Below, piece after piece: positions 19,158 through 28,305 of a DNA stretch of 64,000 nt (position 1 is the stretch's first letter; each line of letters begins with the position of its first letter). This stretch comes from Sinorhizobium shofinae (lineage in GTDB: Bacteria; Pseudomonadota; Alphaproteobacteria; Rhizobiales; Rhizobiaceae): assembly GCA_001704765.1 (NCBI GenBank), contig MBFK01000010.1:62001-126000 (forward strand). The letters are read 5' to 3'. Made by a program: the position numbers and the translations under genes. Under the pieces are notes generated by a model. That model made no database searches and had not been told where the DNA came from. It saw nothing but the letters and a program-made list of their open reading frames with translations.

Positions 19158-20609
19158 TTAGCGGACAAGGATGTTCTTGAACTGCCAAGGATCCTTGGTG
19201 TCGATCTCTTCGGGGAAGAGGCCGGGACGACCGTCGAGTGGCGTCCAGTCGGTGTAGTGGCCTTCGACCGGGCCGAGATAGGGAAGCTGCACTTCGAGGC
19301 AGCGCTTGTAGTCCATCTCGTCGGCTTCGACGATGCCGGCCTTCGGGTTCTCCAGCGCCCACACCATGCCGGCGAGAACGGCGCTCGTCACCTGCAGGCC
19401 GGTTGCGTTCTGATACGGAGCGATGCGGCGGGTTTCTTCCAGCGACAGGCGCGAGCCGTACCAATAGGCGTTCTTGTCGTGGCCGTAGAGCAGCACGCCG
19501 AGCTCGTCGATGCCATCCTCGAGTTCCGTCTCGTCCAGGACGTGGTGCACCGGCTGCGAGGTGCCGCCGTTGCCGAACATTTCGTGGAGCGAAAGGACGG
19601 CATCGTTGGCCGGGTGATAGGCATAATGGCAGGTCGGCCGATAGGTGGCGTCGCCATTCTTGTCGCGGACGGTGAAGAAGTCGGCGATCGAGATCGATTC
19701 ATTGTGGGTGACGAGGAAGCCATACTGCGGACCGGGCGTCGGGCACCAGCTGCGTACGCGGGTGTTGGCGCCCGGCTGTTCGAGATAGATCGCCGCCTTG
19801 CAGCCCTTCTTGTGCTTCATGGCGTTCTTCGGCATCCAGGTTTCGTGGGTGCCCCAGCCGAGCTCGGCCGGCTGCATGCCTTCAGAGATGAAGCCTTCGA
19901 CCGACCAGGTATTCCAGAAGACATTGAGCGGCTTCGGGTGCTTGGTGCGCTGGGTGTCGCGCTCGGCGATGTGGATGCCCTTGACGCCGGCCTTCTTCAT
20001 CAGCTTGGCCCAGCCTTCGCGGTCGTCCTGGTGCGGCTCCTCATATTTCAGGCCGAGGTCGTCGGCGAGATTGAGGAGCGCCTTTTTGACGAACCAGGAG
20101 ACCATGCCCGGATTGGCACCGCAGGTGGAAACCGCCGTCGTGCCGCCCGGGTTCTTTTCCTTCTCGCGGCGCACCGTCTCGCGAAGCGCATAGTTGGTAC
20201 GTGCGGCGTTGTCCATTTCGGTGTCGAAGTAGAAGCCGAGCCAGGGCTCGACGACCGTGTCGATATAGAGCACGTCGAGCTTGCGGCAGAGCTTGATGAT
20301 GTCGAGCGAGGAGGTGTCAACCGAGAGGTTGACGCAGAAGCCCTGGCCGCCGCCTTCGGTCAAGAGCGGCTTCAGCAGTTCCTTGTAATTGTCGTTGGTC
20401 ACAGCGGCGCGGACGTGGCGCACGCCATGGCGCGCAAAAATCTCCGTGTCCTTGGCGTCCTCACGGGGCTCCACCACGATCAACCGGCTCTTGTCGTATT
20501 TGAAGTGGCGCTCGATCAGCGGCAAGGTGCCGTGGCCGATCGAACCGAAGCCGATCATGACGATCGGGCCAGTAATCTCGCCATAGACCGGGTAGCTGGT
20601 GTCTGCCAT
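19158..20609 (-). CDS. hss: Homospermidine synthase
   Basis: NAD-dependent synthase that makes the polyamine sym-homospermidine, characteristic of rhizobia. It is 483 residues. The N-terminal Rossmann fold is seen in VMIGFGSIGHGTLPLIERHF (about 17-36), with IVVEPRED as the second strand, and the C-terminal half matches the saccharopine-dehydrogenase-like fold of the family. The start ATG 20609 is followed by MADTSYPVYGEITG, typical of the rhizobial enzyme. It appears monocistronic, with a hairpin after the stop. Product is cytoplasmic. Confidence 0.94.
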   Translation of the reverse strand: MADTSYPVYGEITGPIVMIGFGSIGHGTLPLIERHFKYDKSRLIVVEPREDAKDTEIFARHGVRHVRAAVTNDNYKELLKPLLTEGGGQGFCVNLSVDTSSLDIIKLCRKLDVLYIDTVVEPWLGFYFDTEMDNAARTNYALRETVRREKEKNPGGTTAVSTCGANPGMVSWFVKKALLNLADDLGLKYEEPHQDDREGWAKLMKKAGVKGIHIAERDTQRTKHPKPLNVFWNTWSVEGFISEGMQPAELGWGTHETWMPKNAMKHKKGCKAAIYLEQPGANTRVRSWCPTPGPQYGFLVTHNESISIADFFTVRDKNGDATYRPTCHYAYHPANDAVLSLHEMFGNGGTSQPVHHVLDETELEDGIDELGVLLYGHDKNAYWYGSRLSLEETRRIAPYQNATGLQVTSAVLAGMVWALENPKAGIVEADEMDYKRCLEVQLPYLGPVEGHYTDWTPLDGRPGLFPEEIDTKDPWQFKNILVR

Positions 20610-20753
20610 TTTTGCGTGTCTCCTGACAAAACGTCTCTATCTGGTGCTTGAATGCGCGCAGAAAAGCGCGCCTAGGAATCTCTCGTGGGCCCTAGAGCAT
20701 AGTTTCGTGTCACAATAAAGGGCTGGCGGGTCAACCGTGAATTCGGATTTTGC

Positions 20754-21632
20754 TTAACCGGCTATCGACAGCAAGGTTGCGACCAGGGCCTCTCGTTTGC
20801 TGACAAGGCCCTTGTAGGCTGCCTGCGGCAGCGTCAATTCGTTGAGTTGCTCGATGAAGGAACGGGCGACGGCGGCCGCGTCGGGCCGGCTTTTGAGCGC
20901 GGCAAGGGGATCGGAATAGATGCGGATCGTGAAGGCGATGGCGCCCGTCCGCGGCAGCTTGCGCAGCGTCTGCCTTTCGACGCGGATGAAGGTGCCGTCC
21001 TCGGTCAGTTGGACGGACTCGGCGCCGATGCCTTCCGCCTTCGACTTCGGCAGATGCAGCGCGCCGTCGACATTGACCGCCCAGTTGAAGCGCTCGACGA
21101 AGCGGGCTGGCGACAGATTGTCGAACATGCGGGCGATCAAATCCGCATTGCGACTTCCCGCTTCGAAGCCCGGCACCGGGGCGTGAATCTCGTCGATTGA
21201 CCGACCGAACTTTTCGCTGAGAGACCAGGACGACGGAAAGGCGACATAGGCGGCGGTGAGGCGCCATTCGCCCCCCTTGCGCTCCATGATCGCCAGATCG
21301 TCCTGGATCAGCGACCCGGCGACCACGAGAGGAGCGTCATCGTCGAGCGCCACAGGGCGGCCGCAAGCGATTATCGCGCCGTTCTCCCGCCGATAAACCT
21401 GCCCGTAGCGGTGCGGGAGATAGTCGGTCAGAAAATCGAGGAGTTCCCGCTGGGCAGGCTCCGTGCCGGCCTCGGCCGCGAAGACGTTTTCGCGATCTGC
21501 CGCCAGCAGCCTGGCCTTTTCGCGGAGATAGAAGTCCAGCGCCTCGTCCGGCTCTATCCATCGGTCGGCGTCGAGTTGCGTGAGCCCGATCGTGAAGGGC
21601 TTCGACGAGCCGTCGTAAGGCGTGTGCTTCAT
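20754..21632 (-). CDS. DUF3445 family, putative haem-dependent oxidative N-demethylase
   Basis: A 292-residue cytoplasmic protein of the DUF3445/HODM alpha-like family. Typical stretches are the N-terminal GLTQLDADRWIEPDE, DYLPHRYGQVYRR, VVAGSLIQDDLAIMER and AAYVAFPSSWSLSEKFGRS, followed by IHAPVPGFE. Members with known activity use haem and an FMN/Fe-S partner to demethylate dimethylamine; no such partner genes are adjacent here, so the substrate is open. It lies 144 bp from hss on the same strand, with no sign of coupling. Confidence 0.82.
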   Translation of the reverse strand: MKHTPYDGSSKPFTIGLTQLDADRWIEPDEALDFYLREKARLLAADRENVFAAEAGTEPAQRELLDFLTDYLPHRYGQVYRRENGAIIACGRPVALDDDAPLVVAGSLIQDDLAIMERKGGEWRLTAAYVAFPSSWSLSEKFGRSIDEIHAPVPGFEAGSRNADLIARMFDNLSPARFVERFNWAVNVDGALHLPKSKAEGIGAESVQLTEDGTFIRVERQTLRKLPRTGAIAFTIRIYSDPLAALKSRPDAAAVARSFIEQLNELTLPQAAYKGLVSKREALVATLLSIAG

Positions 21633-21781
21633 GCGCGAATTCGGCTCTCCTGCGGCTTAACCATTTTCACTTCGTTTCACATGTTATACGGCTTGCCACA
21701 AGCTTTTCGTGCTATAGCTTTAGTTGATCCGTCCGCTTCGCGCCGTGATTGATATGATGTTCAAGCTGGAGCAGAGCAACC

Positions 21782-22732
21782 GTGACAGGTGATTACCTCA
21801 AGGCCCTGATGGGTTTGCAAGCCAGGACGTCCGTGCTGATCGCGCTGTACGATCAGCATGATCGCCTGCGCTTTGCCAATGCGGCATTCCGTTCCACCTA
21901 CTATGTCGGCATAGACGAGGCGCCGACCTGGGAAGAGATCATGCGCCGCAATCATGCGGCAGGCCGAGGCATGATCGTCGGGACCGACGACATCGATACC
22001 TGGGTCGCCACGGCCCTCGAGCGGCGCGGCAACGTGCCTTCTCGCACGACGGAAGCCGAACTGCACGACGGCCGTTCGTTGTGGGTGACGGAGACACTCG
22101 ATGAAAAGGGCTGGACGCTTTCGATGGCGGTCGACGTGACCGGCATACGGGAGGAGGAGCGCAAGCGCCGAAAGGACAAGGATTTCGCCTTGCGGGATTC
22201 GCCGGTGGAGGAACTGACCCACGTCCCCGACCGGCGCCATACGCTCGGAAAGCTCGCCGAATTCATCCAGAACTGCGCCGAGAATCCGCACATGTGGGGT
22301 TGTGTGGCGATCGTCGACATCGATTATTTCAAGGCGATCAACGACCGCTACGGTCCCCAGCGCGCCGACGAGGTGCTGCTCGACTTCGCACGTCAGATGC
22401 AGGGCTTCGTACGCCGCTCCGACTGCTTCGGCCGCATCGGTGGCGAGGCATTCATGCTGATCCTGCCCGACACGACGGTCAGCGAGGCGAATCTCATCCT
22501 CGATCGCCTGCTGGAAAAGGTGCGCGGCGCCAGACCGTTGTCGAACATTCCGGAGTTCTACTACACCTGTTCGGTCGGACTTGCGGAATATCGCGAGGGC
22601 GATAAGGTCAGCGATATCTATTCTCGGGCAAACCAGGCGCTCCACCTGGCGAAGCGCGAGGGCCGAGACCGGGTGAAGCGCTATACCCTGCCTGGCTCAG
22701 ACCACGAGTTCCGCCCGGATCAGACCTCGTAG
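21782..22732 (+). CDS. PAS-GGDEF protein with degenerate GGEAF site
   Basis: A 316-residue cytoplasmic protein. A PAS domain (about 10-130) begins with SVLIALYDQHDRLRFANAAF, and a GGDEF domain runs about 145-300. The active site reads GGEAF at 220-224, with the conserved second acidic residue replaced by Ala, and the usual LTGLxNR start reads LTHVPDRR. An I-site-like RRSD lies five residues before it. Enzyme activity may be lost or reduced; c-di-GMP binding could remain. The only upstream start in frame is GTG 21782, with GGAG about 10 nt upstream. It is convergent with pabC. Confidence 0.82.
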   Translation: MTGDYLKALMGLQARTSVLIALYDQHDRLRFANAAFRSTYYVGIDEAPTWEEIMRRNHAAGRGMIVGTDDIDTWVATALERRGNVPSRTTEAELHDGRSLWVTETLDEKGWTLSMAVDVTGIREEERKRRKDKDFALRDSPVEELTHVPDRRHTLGKLAEFIQNCAENPHMWGCVAIVDIDYFKAINDRYGPQRADEVLLDFARQMQGFVRRSDCFGRIGGEAFMLILPDTTVSEANLILDRLLEKVRGARPLSNIPEFYYTCSVGLAEYREGDKVSDIYSRANQALHLAKREGRDRVKRYTLPGSDHEFRPDQTS

Positions 22733-23323
22733 AGAATTGCCGACATAGAGACGGCCTCCCTGTAGGTCTGTGGGCGACAACCGCGCGACCTGCGCGCGCC
22801 GCTGGCAGATGAGTTCCGTCCGCAGAACGCCCGCGAGCAGGCCGCAGGAGATCGGCGGCGTCTTCAGCGTGTCGTGGCCATCGTCGAGGAAGATCGAGGT
22901 TGTCGTGCCCTCGCAAACCTCGCCCTTTTCGTTGAACAGGAGTACTTCGTCGGCCTCGGCCGAGGAAAACTCGTTGCGTGCCGCCTCGTAAACGCCGCGC
23001 CGCGTCGTCTTCATCCGAAGCAGCCGGTCGGAAGAATCGAGCCGTGTCGAAGCGATCCGGACGCGCCACAATGCATCGGCCGGAAGCGGTGTGAACGGCG
23101 CGGTCGTGATCGCGATGACGCCTTGACGGTCAAGTGTGAGGCGCACGCGCAGCGCGCCTTCAGCGTCGCGAACCGCCTCCCGCAGCCGCGCCTCGGCCGC
23201 CGCTGCGCCGGCAAAACCGAGGCGCCGGGCGGAGCGCGTCAAACGTGCTAGGTGTAATCTGAGGCGGAGGAAGCCGGCCTCCGGCTCGTAGCGCAGGGTC
23301 TCGATCAGCGAGAAATCCGTCAT
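22697..23323 (-). CDS. pabC: Aminotransferase class IV, aminodeoxychorismate lyase-like
   Basis: Predicted PLP enzyme of 208 residues converting aminodeoxychorismate to p-aminobenzoate and pyruvate for folate. The likely PLP lysine is Lys105 in LLRMKTTRRG, and the fold-IV motif NEKGEVCEGTTTSIFL follows at about 130-145. It is shorter than E. coli PabC (269), as seen in other alphaproteobacterial copies. Its ATG overlaps the pabB stop by four bases (ATGA at 23320-23323), so the two are translationally coupled. The 3' end overlaps the convergent GGDEF gene by 36 bp. Context with pabB supports the assignment. Confidence 0.85.
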   Translation of the reverse strand: MTDFSLIETLRYEPEAGFLRLRLHLARLTRSARRLGFAGAAAAEARLREAVRDAEGALRVRLTLDRQGVIAITTAPFTPLPADALWRVRIASTRLDSSDRLLRMKTTRRGVYEAARNEFSSAEADEVLLFNEKGEVCEGTTTSIFLDDGHDTLKTPPISCGLLAGVLRTELICQRRAQVARLSPTDLQGGRLYVGNSLRGLIRAELVV

Positions 23324-24477
23324 CGGGCGATCTCGGCGTCGCCGATGGCGAAGCGGGCCTTCAGCAGGCATTCGTCATATTCGGCTTCTGCCTTGGAGTC
23401 GAAGACGATGCCGCCACCGACATTGAAGATGGCACGGCCGTCGGAAAACAAGGAAATCGTCCGGATCGCCACGCTGAAGCGCATCACGCCATCCGGTGCT
23501 ATGAAGCCGATCGCCCCGCAATAGGCGTCGCGTGGGCCGGACTCCAGCTCATGCAGGATTTCCATGGCCCGCATTTTCGGCGCTCCGGTAACGGATCCGC
23601 AGGGGAAAAGGGCCGTGAAGATATCGGCGACCGGAATATCGGGGAGGAGCCTGGCCCGCACATGGCTTACCATCTGGTGAACCGTCGGATAGGTCTCGAT
23701 CTCGAAGAGCTTCGGCACATACAGCGTCCCGACCTCGGTAATGCGGGAGATGTCGTTGCGCAACAGGTCGACGATCATCCGGTTTTCGGCCTGTGTCTTC
23801 TCGTCTTCGCGCATCTCCGCGATGATCGCCGCGTCCTCTTCGGCCGTCGCGCCGCGCGGTGCGGTGCCCTTCATCGGATGCGCCTCGATCCAGCCGTCCG
23901 CGTCGACATGGAAGAAGAGTTCGGGCGATCGTGAGAGCAGGACCGGCCCGTCGAGCGCCACCAGCGCGCCGTATTTCACCGGCTGACGTTCGATCAGCGA
24001 CCAGAAGGCGGCACGCGGATCGCCGGACCAGCGCGCATGGATCGGCATCGTCAGGTTCGCCTGGTAGCAATCTCCCTGGCGCAGGTGCTGGTGCAGCCGC
24101 TCGAAACGCTGGCGATAGGCAGGAAAATCCCAGCCGGCCCGGGGTTCGGAAAGGAACGGTTCGTTTTCGACACGGCGCTGCGGTTCGGCGAGGGGATGGC
24201 CTTCTGCGGGCGCATCGAAGACGCCGAAGGACATCAGAGGCGTCTCGCGGTGCTCCTCGGCAAAGGGGCTCAACTTTGCCTCGAAAAGATGCCCCGCCTC
24301 ATAGGCCATATAGCCGGCGAGCCATTTCCCGGCGCGGCGGGCAGCTTCGAGTTCGGAAAGTCCGCGCAGGAACTCCGCCCGCGTGCGCGCCGTGATCACA
24401 CGCGAAGGTTCGGCGAAGACCGTCGTGCGGTTTTCGCTGTCGTCCCGGAAGAGGACAAAGGGGGCGTGTTCGATCAT
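23320..24477 (-). CDS. pabB: Aminodeoxychorismate synthase component I
   Basis: Converts chorismate to 4-amino-4-deoxychorismate for folate synthesis with an amidotransferase partner (PabA, not in this window). The 385-residue protein contains GDCYQANLTMPI at about 135-146 and FPCGSVTGAPKMRAMEI near 300. The motif PMKGT (201-205) has Lys203, which separates PabB from anthranilate synthase TrpE, where Ala stands. It lies 48 nt downstream of the pepF stop, on the same strand, so co-transcription is possible, and it overlaps pabC. Confidence 0.92.
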   Translation of the reverse strand: MIEHAPFVLFRDDSENRTTVFAEPSRVITARTRAEFLRGLSELEAARRAGKWLAGYMAYEAGHLFEAKLSPFAEEHRETPLMSFGVFDAPAEGHPLAEPQRRVENEPFLSEPRAGWDFPAYRQRFERLHQHLRQGDCYQANLTMPIHARWSGDPRAAFWSLIERQPVKYGALVALDGPVLLSRSPELFFHVDADGWIEAHPMKGTAPRGATAEEDAAIIAEMREDEKTQAENRMIVDLLRNDISRITEVGTLYVPKLFEIETYPTVHQMVSHVRARLLPDIPVADIFTALFPCGSVTGAPKMRAMEILHELESGPRDAYCGAIGFIAPDGVMRFSVAIRTISLFSDGRAIFNVGGGIVFDSKAEAEYDECLLKARFAIGDAEIAR

Positions 24478-24525
24478 TGAGGCTGGTCGCTGTCAGTCGG
24501 TCAACGTTCCGCCCGCCGGGGCGTC

Positions 24526-26394
24526 TCACGTTCTATCAAGCGCCTCCAGTTCGTCGATCAGCCCTTCAATCATCGACAGGCCCTGTGCCCAGAACGACGG
24601 ATCGGTGGCATCCAGCCCGAAGGGCGCCAGAAGCTCGGAATGATGCTTGGTTCCTCCGGCTTTCAGAAGGTCGAAATACTTCTCCTGGAAGCCGCTTTCG
24701 GCGTTCCGATAGACGGCATAGAGCGAATTCACCAGGCAATCGCCGAAGGCATAGGCGTAGACATAGAAGGGGGAGTGGATGAAATGGGGGATATAGGCCC
24801 AATAGGTCTCATAGCCCTCCGACAGCCGGATTGCCGGCCCGAGGCTTTCGCTCTGCACCGAGAGCCACATCTCGCCGAGATCATCGGCGGTCAGTTCGCC
24901 CTGCGTTCGAGCCGTGTGGACCTTGCGCTCAAACTCGTAGAAGGCGATCTGGCGCACCACCGTGTTGATCATGTCCTCGACCTTCTGGGCGAGCATGGCC
25001 TTGCGCTCGCGTTTGTCCTTGGTCCGGTCGAGCAGGGCGCGGAAGGTCAGCATCTCGCCGAAGACGGAGGCGGTTTCGGCGAGCGTCAGCGGGGTCGAAG
25101 CCATCAGTGCGCCCTGCCCACCGGCGAGCACCTGGTGGACGCCATGCCCGAGCTCATGGGCGAGCGTCATCACGTCGCGCGGCTTGCCCATATAGTTGAC
25201 GAGCACGTAAGGGTGCACCGAGGGGACCGTCGGATGGGCGAAGGCGCCGGGCGCCTTACCCGGGCGGACCGGTGCGTCGATCCAGCGGTCGTCGAAGAAG
25301 CGCCGGGCGATCGACGCCATTTCCGGCGCGAAGCCATGATAGGCGGATAGGACCGTGTCCTTCGCCTCGCCCCAGGGGATCAGCGCGTTCGGCGTCTCCG
25401 GCAAGGGCGCGTTGCGGTCCCAGAAGTCCATCTGCTCCATGCCGAGCCACTTGGCTTTCAGCGCATAATAGCGATGCGAGAGACGCGGATAGGCAGCCTT
25501 GACCGCCGCGGCGAGCGCGTCCACCACTTCACGCTCGACTCGGTTGGCGAGATGGCGGCTGTCGGCGATGTCCTCGAAGCCGCGCCACCGGTCGGAGATT
25601 TCCTTGTCCTTGGCCAGCGTATTGGTGACGAGGGTGAAGGTGCGGATGTTCGCCTTGAAGGTCTCGGCAAGCGCCATGGCCGCCTTCTTGCGGTTTTCGG
25701 AGGACGGATCCTGCAAGAGGTTCAACGTCACCTCGAGCGGCAGCGCTTCCCCGTCGACCGAGAAGGTGAGCGACGCGATCGTTTCGTCGAACAGCCGGTT
25801 GAAGGCATTCGCCCCGGTCATCGATTTTTCGAGGAAAAGCTGCTCCAGCTTGTCGTCGAGCTGGTAGGGCTTGTCCTTGCGCAGGTCGAGAATCCAGGGC
25901 TTGTAATGGGCGGCGAGGCTATCCGCTTCGAGCGCGGCATCGATTACCTTGTCGTCGATCCGGTTGAGCTCCAGCGAGAAGAACAACAGATGCGCCGATA
26001 TGTCGGTGAGCTTTGATTGCACATCGCCGTAAAGCTTGCCATTCGCCGGATTGGACGTGTCGGAGAAATAGGTGAGGCCCGCGAAGGAGGCGATGCGGCC
26101 CATCAGGTCCTCGAGCGCCTCGAACTCCTTGACGGCCGCGCCGATACCCTGATCGGCCGTCTTGGCGGCGGCCTCCGCGAGTTTGCACTTCCACTTGTTC
26201 TCGAAGGCGAACGCGTCGGCTTCCGCCTGTGCGAGGTCGGCGCGAAATTCATCGGAGCTGGCGGAGGCATAGAGGTCCTCGAGCCGCCAGGTGGGCAGTT
26301 CGCTGAGATCTGCGGCCGGGCCGGCCGCCTGCCCGGCCTGCGCGCGCACTGGAGAGGGGCCGAAGGCGGCGAGGAGGGGCGGAGCGAGTGTCAT
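24526..26394 (-). CDS. pepF: M3 family oligoendopeptidase F
   Basis: Zinc metallopeptidase cleaving short peptides. The catalytic motif HELGH is at about residues 413-417 in MTLAHELGHGVHQVL. The 622-residue length and N-terminal helical domain (WRLEDLYASASSDEFRADL) fit the M3B oligoendopeptidase F group. I chose ATG 26394; the longer frame to 26484 has no ribosome-binding site and would add 30 unlike residues. The N-terminal MTLAPPLLAAFG stretch is weakly hydrophobic, but I do not call it a signal peptide. It probably leads a pepF-pabB-pabC transcription unit. Confidence 0.92.
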   Translation of the reverse strand: MTLAPPLLAAFGPSPVRAQAGQAAGPAADLSELPTWRLEDLYASASSDEFRADLAQAEADAFAFENKWKCKLAEAAAKTADQGIGAAVKEFEALEDLMGRIASFAGLTYFSDTSNPANGKLYGDVQSKLTDISAHLLFFSLELNRIDDKVIDAALEADSLAAHYKPWILDLRKDKPYQLDDKLEQLFLEKSMTGANAFNRLFDETIASLTFSVDGEALPLEVTLNLLQDPSSENRKKAAMALAETFKANIRTFTLVTNTLAKDKEISDRWRGFEDIADSRHLANRVEREVVDALAAAVKAAYPRLSHRYYALKAKWLGMEQMDFWDRNAPLPETPNALIPWGEAKDTVLSAYHGFAPEMASIARRFFDDRWIDAPVRPGKAPGAFAHPTVPSVHPYVLVNYMGKPRDVMTLAHELGHGVHQVLAGGQGALMASTPLTLAETASVFGEMLTFRALLDRTKDKRERKAMLAQKVEDMINTVVRQIAFYEFERKVHTARTQGELTADDLGEMWLSVQSESLGPAIRLSEGYETYWAYIPHFIHSPFYVYAYAFGDCLVNSLYAVYRNAESGFQEKYFDLLKAGGTKHHSELLAPFGLDATDPSFWAQGLSMIEGLIDELEALDRT

Positions 26395-26580
26395 CGGCGG
26401 TTCTCTCGTTTTGACTGAAACCAGGCAAGCGATATGGGGCGCATTGCTATCGCCCGCAATGCCTAAAATGCAAGCATTTCTCAAAACACGATGTTCAGCC
26501 CTTTATGGCACGAATGGCTGGCATGATTTGGCACATGAGGCTGGCCAAAGAGTACCGCGTGTCCAGAGCAGGAGGCTTTC

Positions 26581-28125
26581 GTGACATCCCATATTCTTGT
26601 TATCGATGACGATCCGGTGCAGCGCCGTTTGCTGACGAACATGATCGAGCGGCTCGGCCACGTCGCGCATCTCGCCGACAACGGGCGCAGCGGGCTCGAA
26701 CTGCTGGAGCGCAAGGGCGGCATGATCAATGTCATCCTGCTCGATCTCTTGATGCCGCAGATGAATGGTCACGGCTTTCTCGAGGCGCTTGCCGAACGGG
26801 GCATCGACACGCCCGTCATCGTCCAGACCGGGCAGGGTGGTATCGAGACGGTCGTGCAGGCGATGCAGGCGGGCGCCTTCGATTTCCTCGTCAAGCCGGT
26901 CTCTCCGGAGCGGTTGTCGATCGCCATCGGCAATGCGCTGAAGATGGCGAGCCGCGACGGCCGAGTCAAAACCGCTCGCCGTCCCCGCGGCGGCGCCGTC
27001 GGTTTCGACGATATCGTTTCGGCGAGCCCCGCGATGATCCGCGTCCTCGATCTGGCGCGGCGTGCCGCGCAATCGAACATCCCGATCGTGCTCGAGGGTG
27101 AATCCGGCGTCGGCAAGGAAATGGTCGCGCGGGCGATCCAGGCGGCAAGCGACCGGGCGAGCAAGCCTTTCATCACCGTCAATTGCGGTGCAATCCCGCA
27201 TAACCTCGTCGAGAGCATCCTCTTCGGCCATGAAAAGGGCGCCTTTACCGGCGCGACCGAAAAGCATAGCGGCAAGTTCGTCGACGCGGACGGCGGCACG
27301 CTCTTCCTCGACGAGATCGGCGATCTTCCGCTCGAGGTCCAGGTGAAGCTGCTGCGCGCCGTCCAGCAGGGCGAGATCGAGACTGTCGGCGCCCGCCAGC
27401 CGCAGCGGGTTAACGTGCGGCTGATCTCGGCCACCAATAAAGATCTGATCAACGAGGTGCGCGAGGGGCGCTTCCGCGAGGACCTCTACTACCGCCTCAA
27501 CGTCTTCCCGATCACCATCCCGGCCTTGCGCCGGCGCAAGGAGGACATTCCCGTGCTGGTGCGCGCCTTCGTCGATCGCTTCACCGCGGAGCAGAGGCTC
27601 AACCAGCCCCTCGCGGTTTCGGGCGGGGCGATGGCGCTGCTCACCGCCTATGACTGGCCCGGCAATATCCGCCAGCTCGAGAACGCCATCTTCCGCGCCG
27701 TCGTGCTCGCCGAAGGCGGCGAACTCACCGTCAAGGACTTTCCGCAGATCGCCACCCAGATACCGGGCTACGTCGTTGCCGACCGTAGCGGGTTCTCCTG
27801 GGGCGAGGCGGGTCCGGAACGCCGCCCGGTGTCTGGCGCCCCCGCGACCGTTGCCGCCTCGCGCGCCGACATTCCGGAGAGGTCCGAGCCGTGGGAACAG
27901 GTGTCCGACGGACGGTTCGAAAACGCCATCGCCAGCGTCGGCGAGGGCGGCGAAGTGCGCAAACTTGCCGACGTCGAGGAGGAACTGATTCGTTTTGCGT
28001 TGAAGTTCTATCGCGGCCAAATGAGCCAGGTGGCGCGCAAACTCGGCATTGGACGCTCCACGCTCTATAGAAAGCTCAAGGATTACGGCATCGATCCAGA
28101 CAATCCACTGCGCGAAGCGGCATAA
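26581..28125 (+). CDS. Sigma-54-dependent response regulator (REC-AAA+-Fis)
   Basis: An NtrC-family activator of 514 residues. The receiver domain (about 4-118) has acidic residues DDD at 9-11 and the phosphoacceptor Asp55 in LLDLLMP. The AAA+ domain (about 150-380) has Walker A GESGVGKE (173-180) and the sigma-54 contact loop GAFTGA (220-225). A C-terminal Fis-type helix-turn-helix ends in VARKLGIGRSTLYRKLKDYG. All parts are intact. Translation begins at GTG 26581. No histidine kinase gene is adjacent, so the partner is elsewhere. It diverges from pepF. Confidence 0.93.
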   Translation: MTSHILVIDDDPVQRRLLTNMIERLGHVAHLADNGRSGLELLERKGGMINVILLDLLMPQMNGHGFLEALAERGIDTPVIVQTGQGGIETVVQAMQAGAFDFLVKPVSPERLSIAIGNALKMASRDGRVKTARRPRGGAVGFDDIVSASPAMIRVLDLARRAAQSNIPIVLEGESGVGKEMVARAIQAASDRASKPFITVNCGAIPHNLVESILFGHEKGAFTGATEKHSGKFVDADGGTLFLDEIGDLPLEVQVKLLRAVQQGEIETVGARQPQRVNVRLISATNKDLINEVREGRFREDLYYRLNVFPITIPALRRRKEDIPVLVRAFVDRFTAEQRLNQPLAVSGGAMALLTAYDWPGNIRQLENAIFRAVVLAEGGELTVKDFPQIATQIPGYVVADRSGFSWGEAGPERRPVSGAPATVAASRADIPERSEPWEQVSDGRFENAIASVGEGGEVRKLADVEEELIRFALKFYRGQMSQVARKLGIGRSTLYRKLKDYGIDPDNPLREAA

Positions 28126-28179
28126 AATCGACGCATTCACACCTCATTTGCCGTGCAATTCGGTCACCGCCGTTTAGAC

Positions 28180-28207
28180 CTTGTTAGTAAACCGTTCACT
28201 ATATTAT
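28180..28207 (+). promoter_or_regulatory. Putative promoter of the DUF882 gene
   Basis: CTTGTT (28180-28185) and TATTAT (28202-28207) with a 16-bp spacer resemble the rhizobial CTTGAC-N17-CTATAT housekeeping pattern. Downstream lie the arms TGGCA / TGCCA and CTGTC / GACAG, which could be operators. It is a by-eye match only. Confidence 0.3.
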
Positions 28208-28305
28208 AAGGGGCGGTGACTACTGTGGCATAATTGCCATGCTGTCACCTTATTTGACAGTCATCTGAGACAGCAAAGCACGGTTGTCCGTCGAACGGGG
28301 ATTGA

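Noticed and set aside
26515..26550. Sigma-54 promoter-like TGGCA-TGGCA sequence before the response regulator
   Set aside because: The GG to GC spacing is 9 instead of 10 bases, so it fails the -24/-12 rule.
26503..28140. 545-residue minus-strand frame opposite the response regulator
   Set aside because: Shadow of a gene whose REC, AAA+ and Fis domains are all intact.
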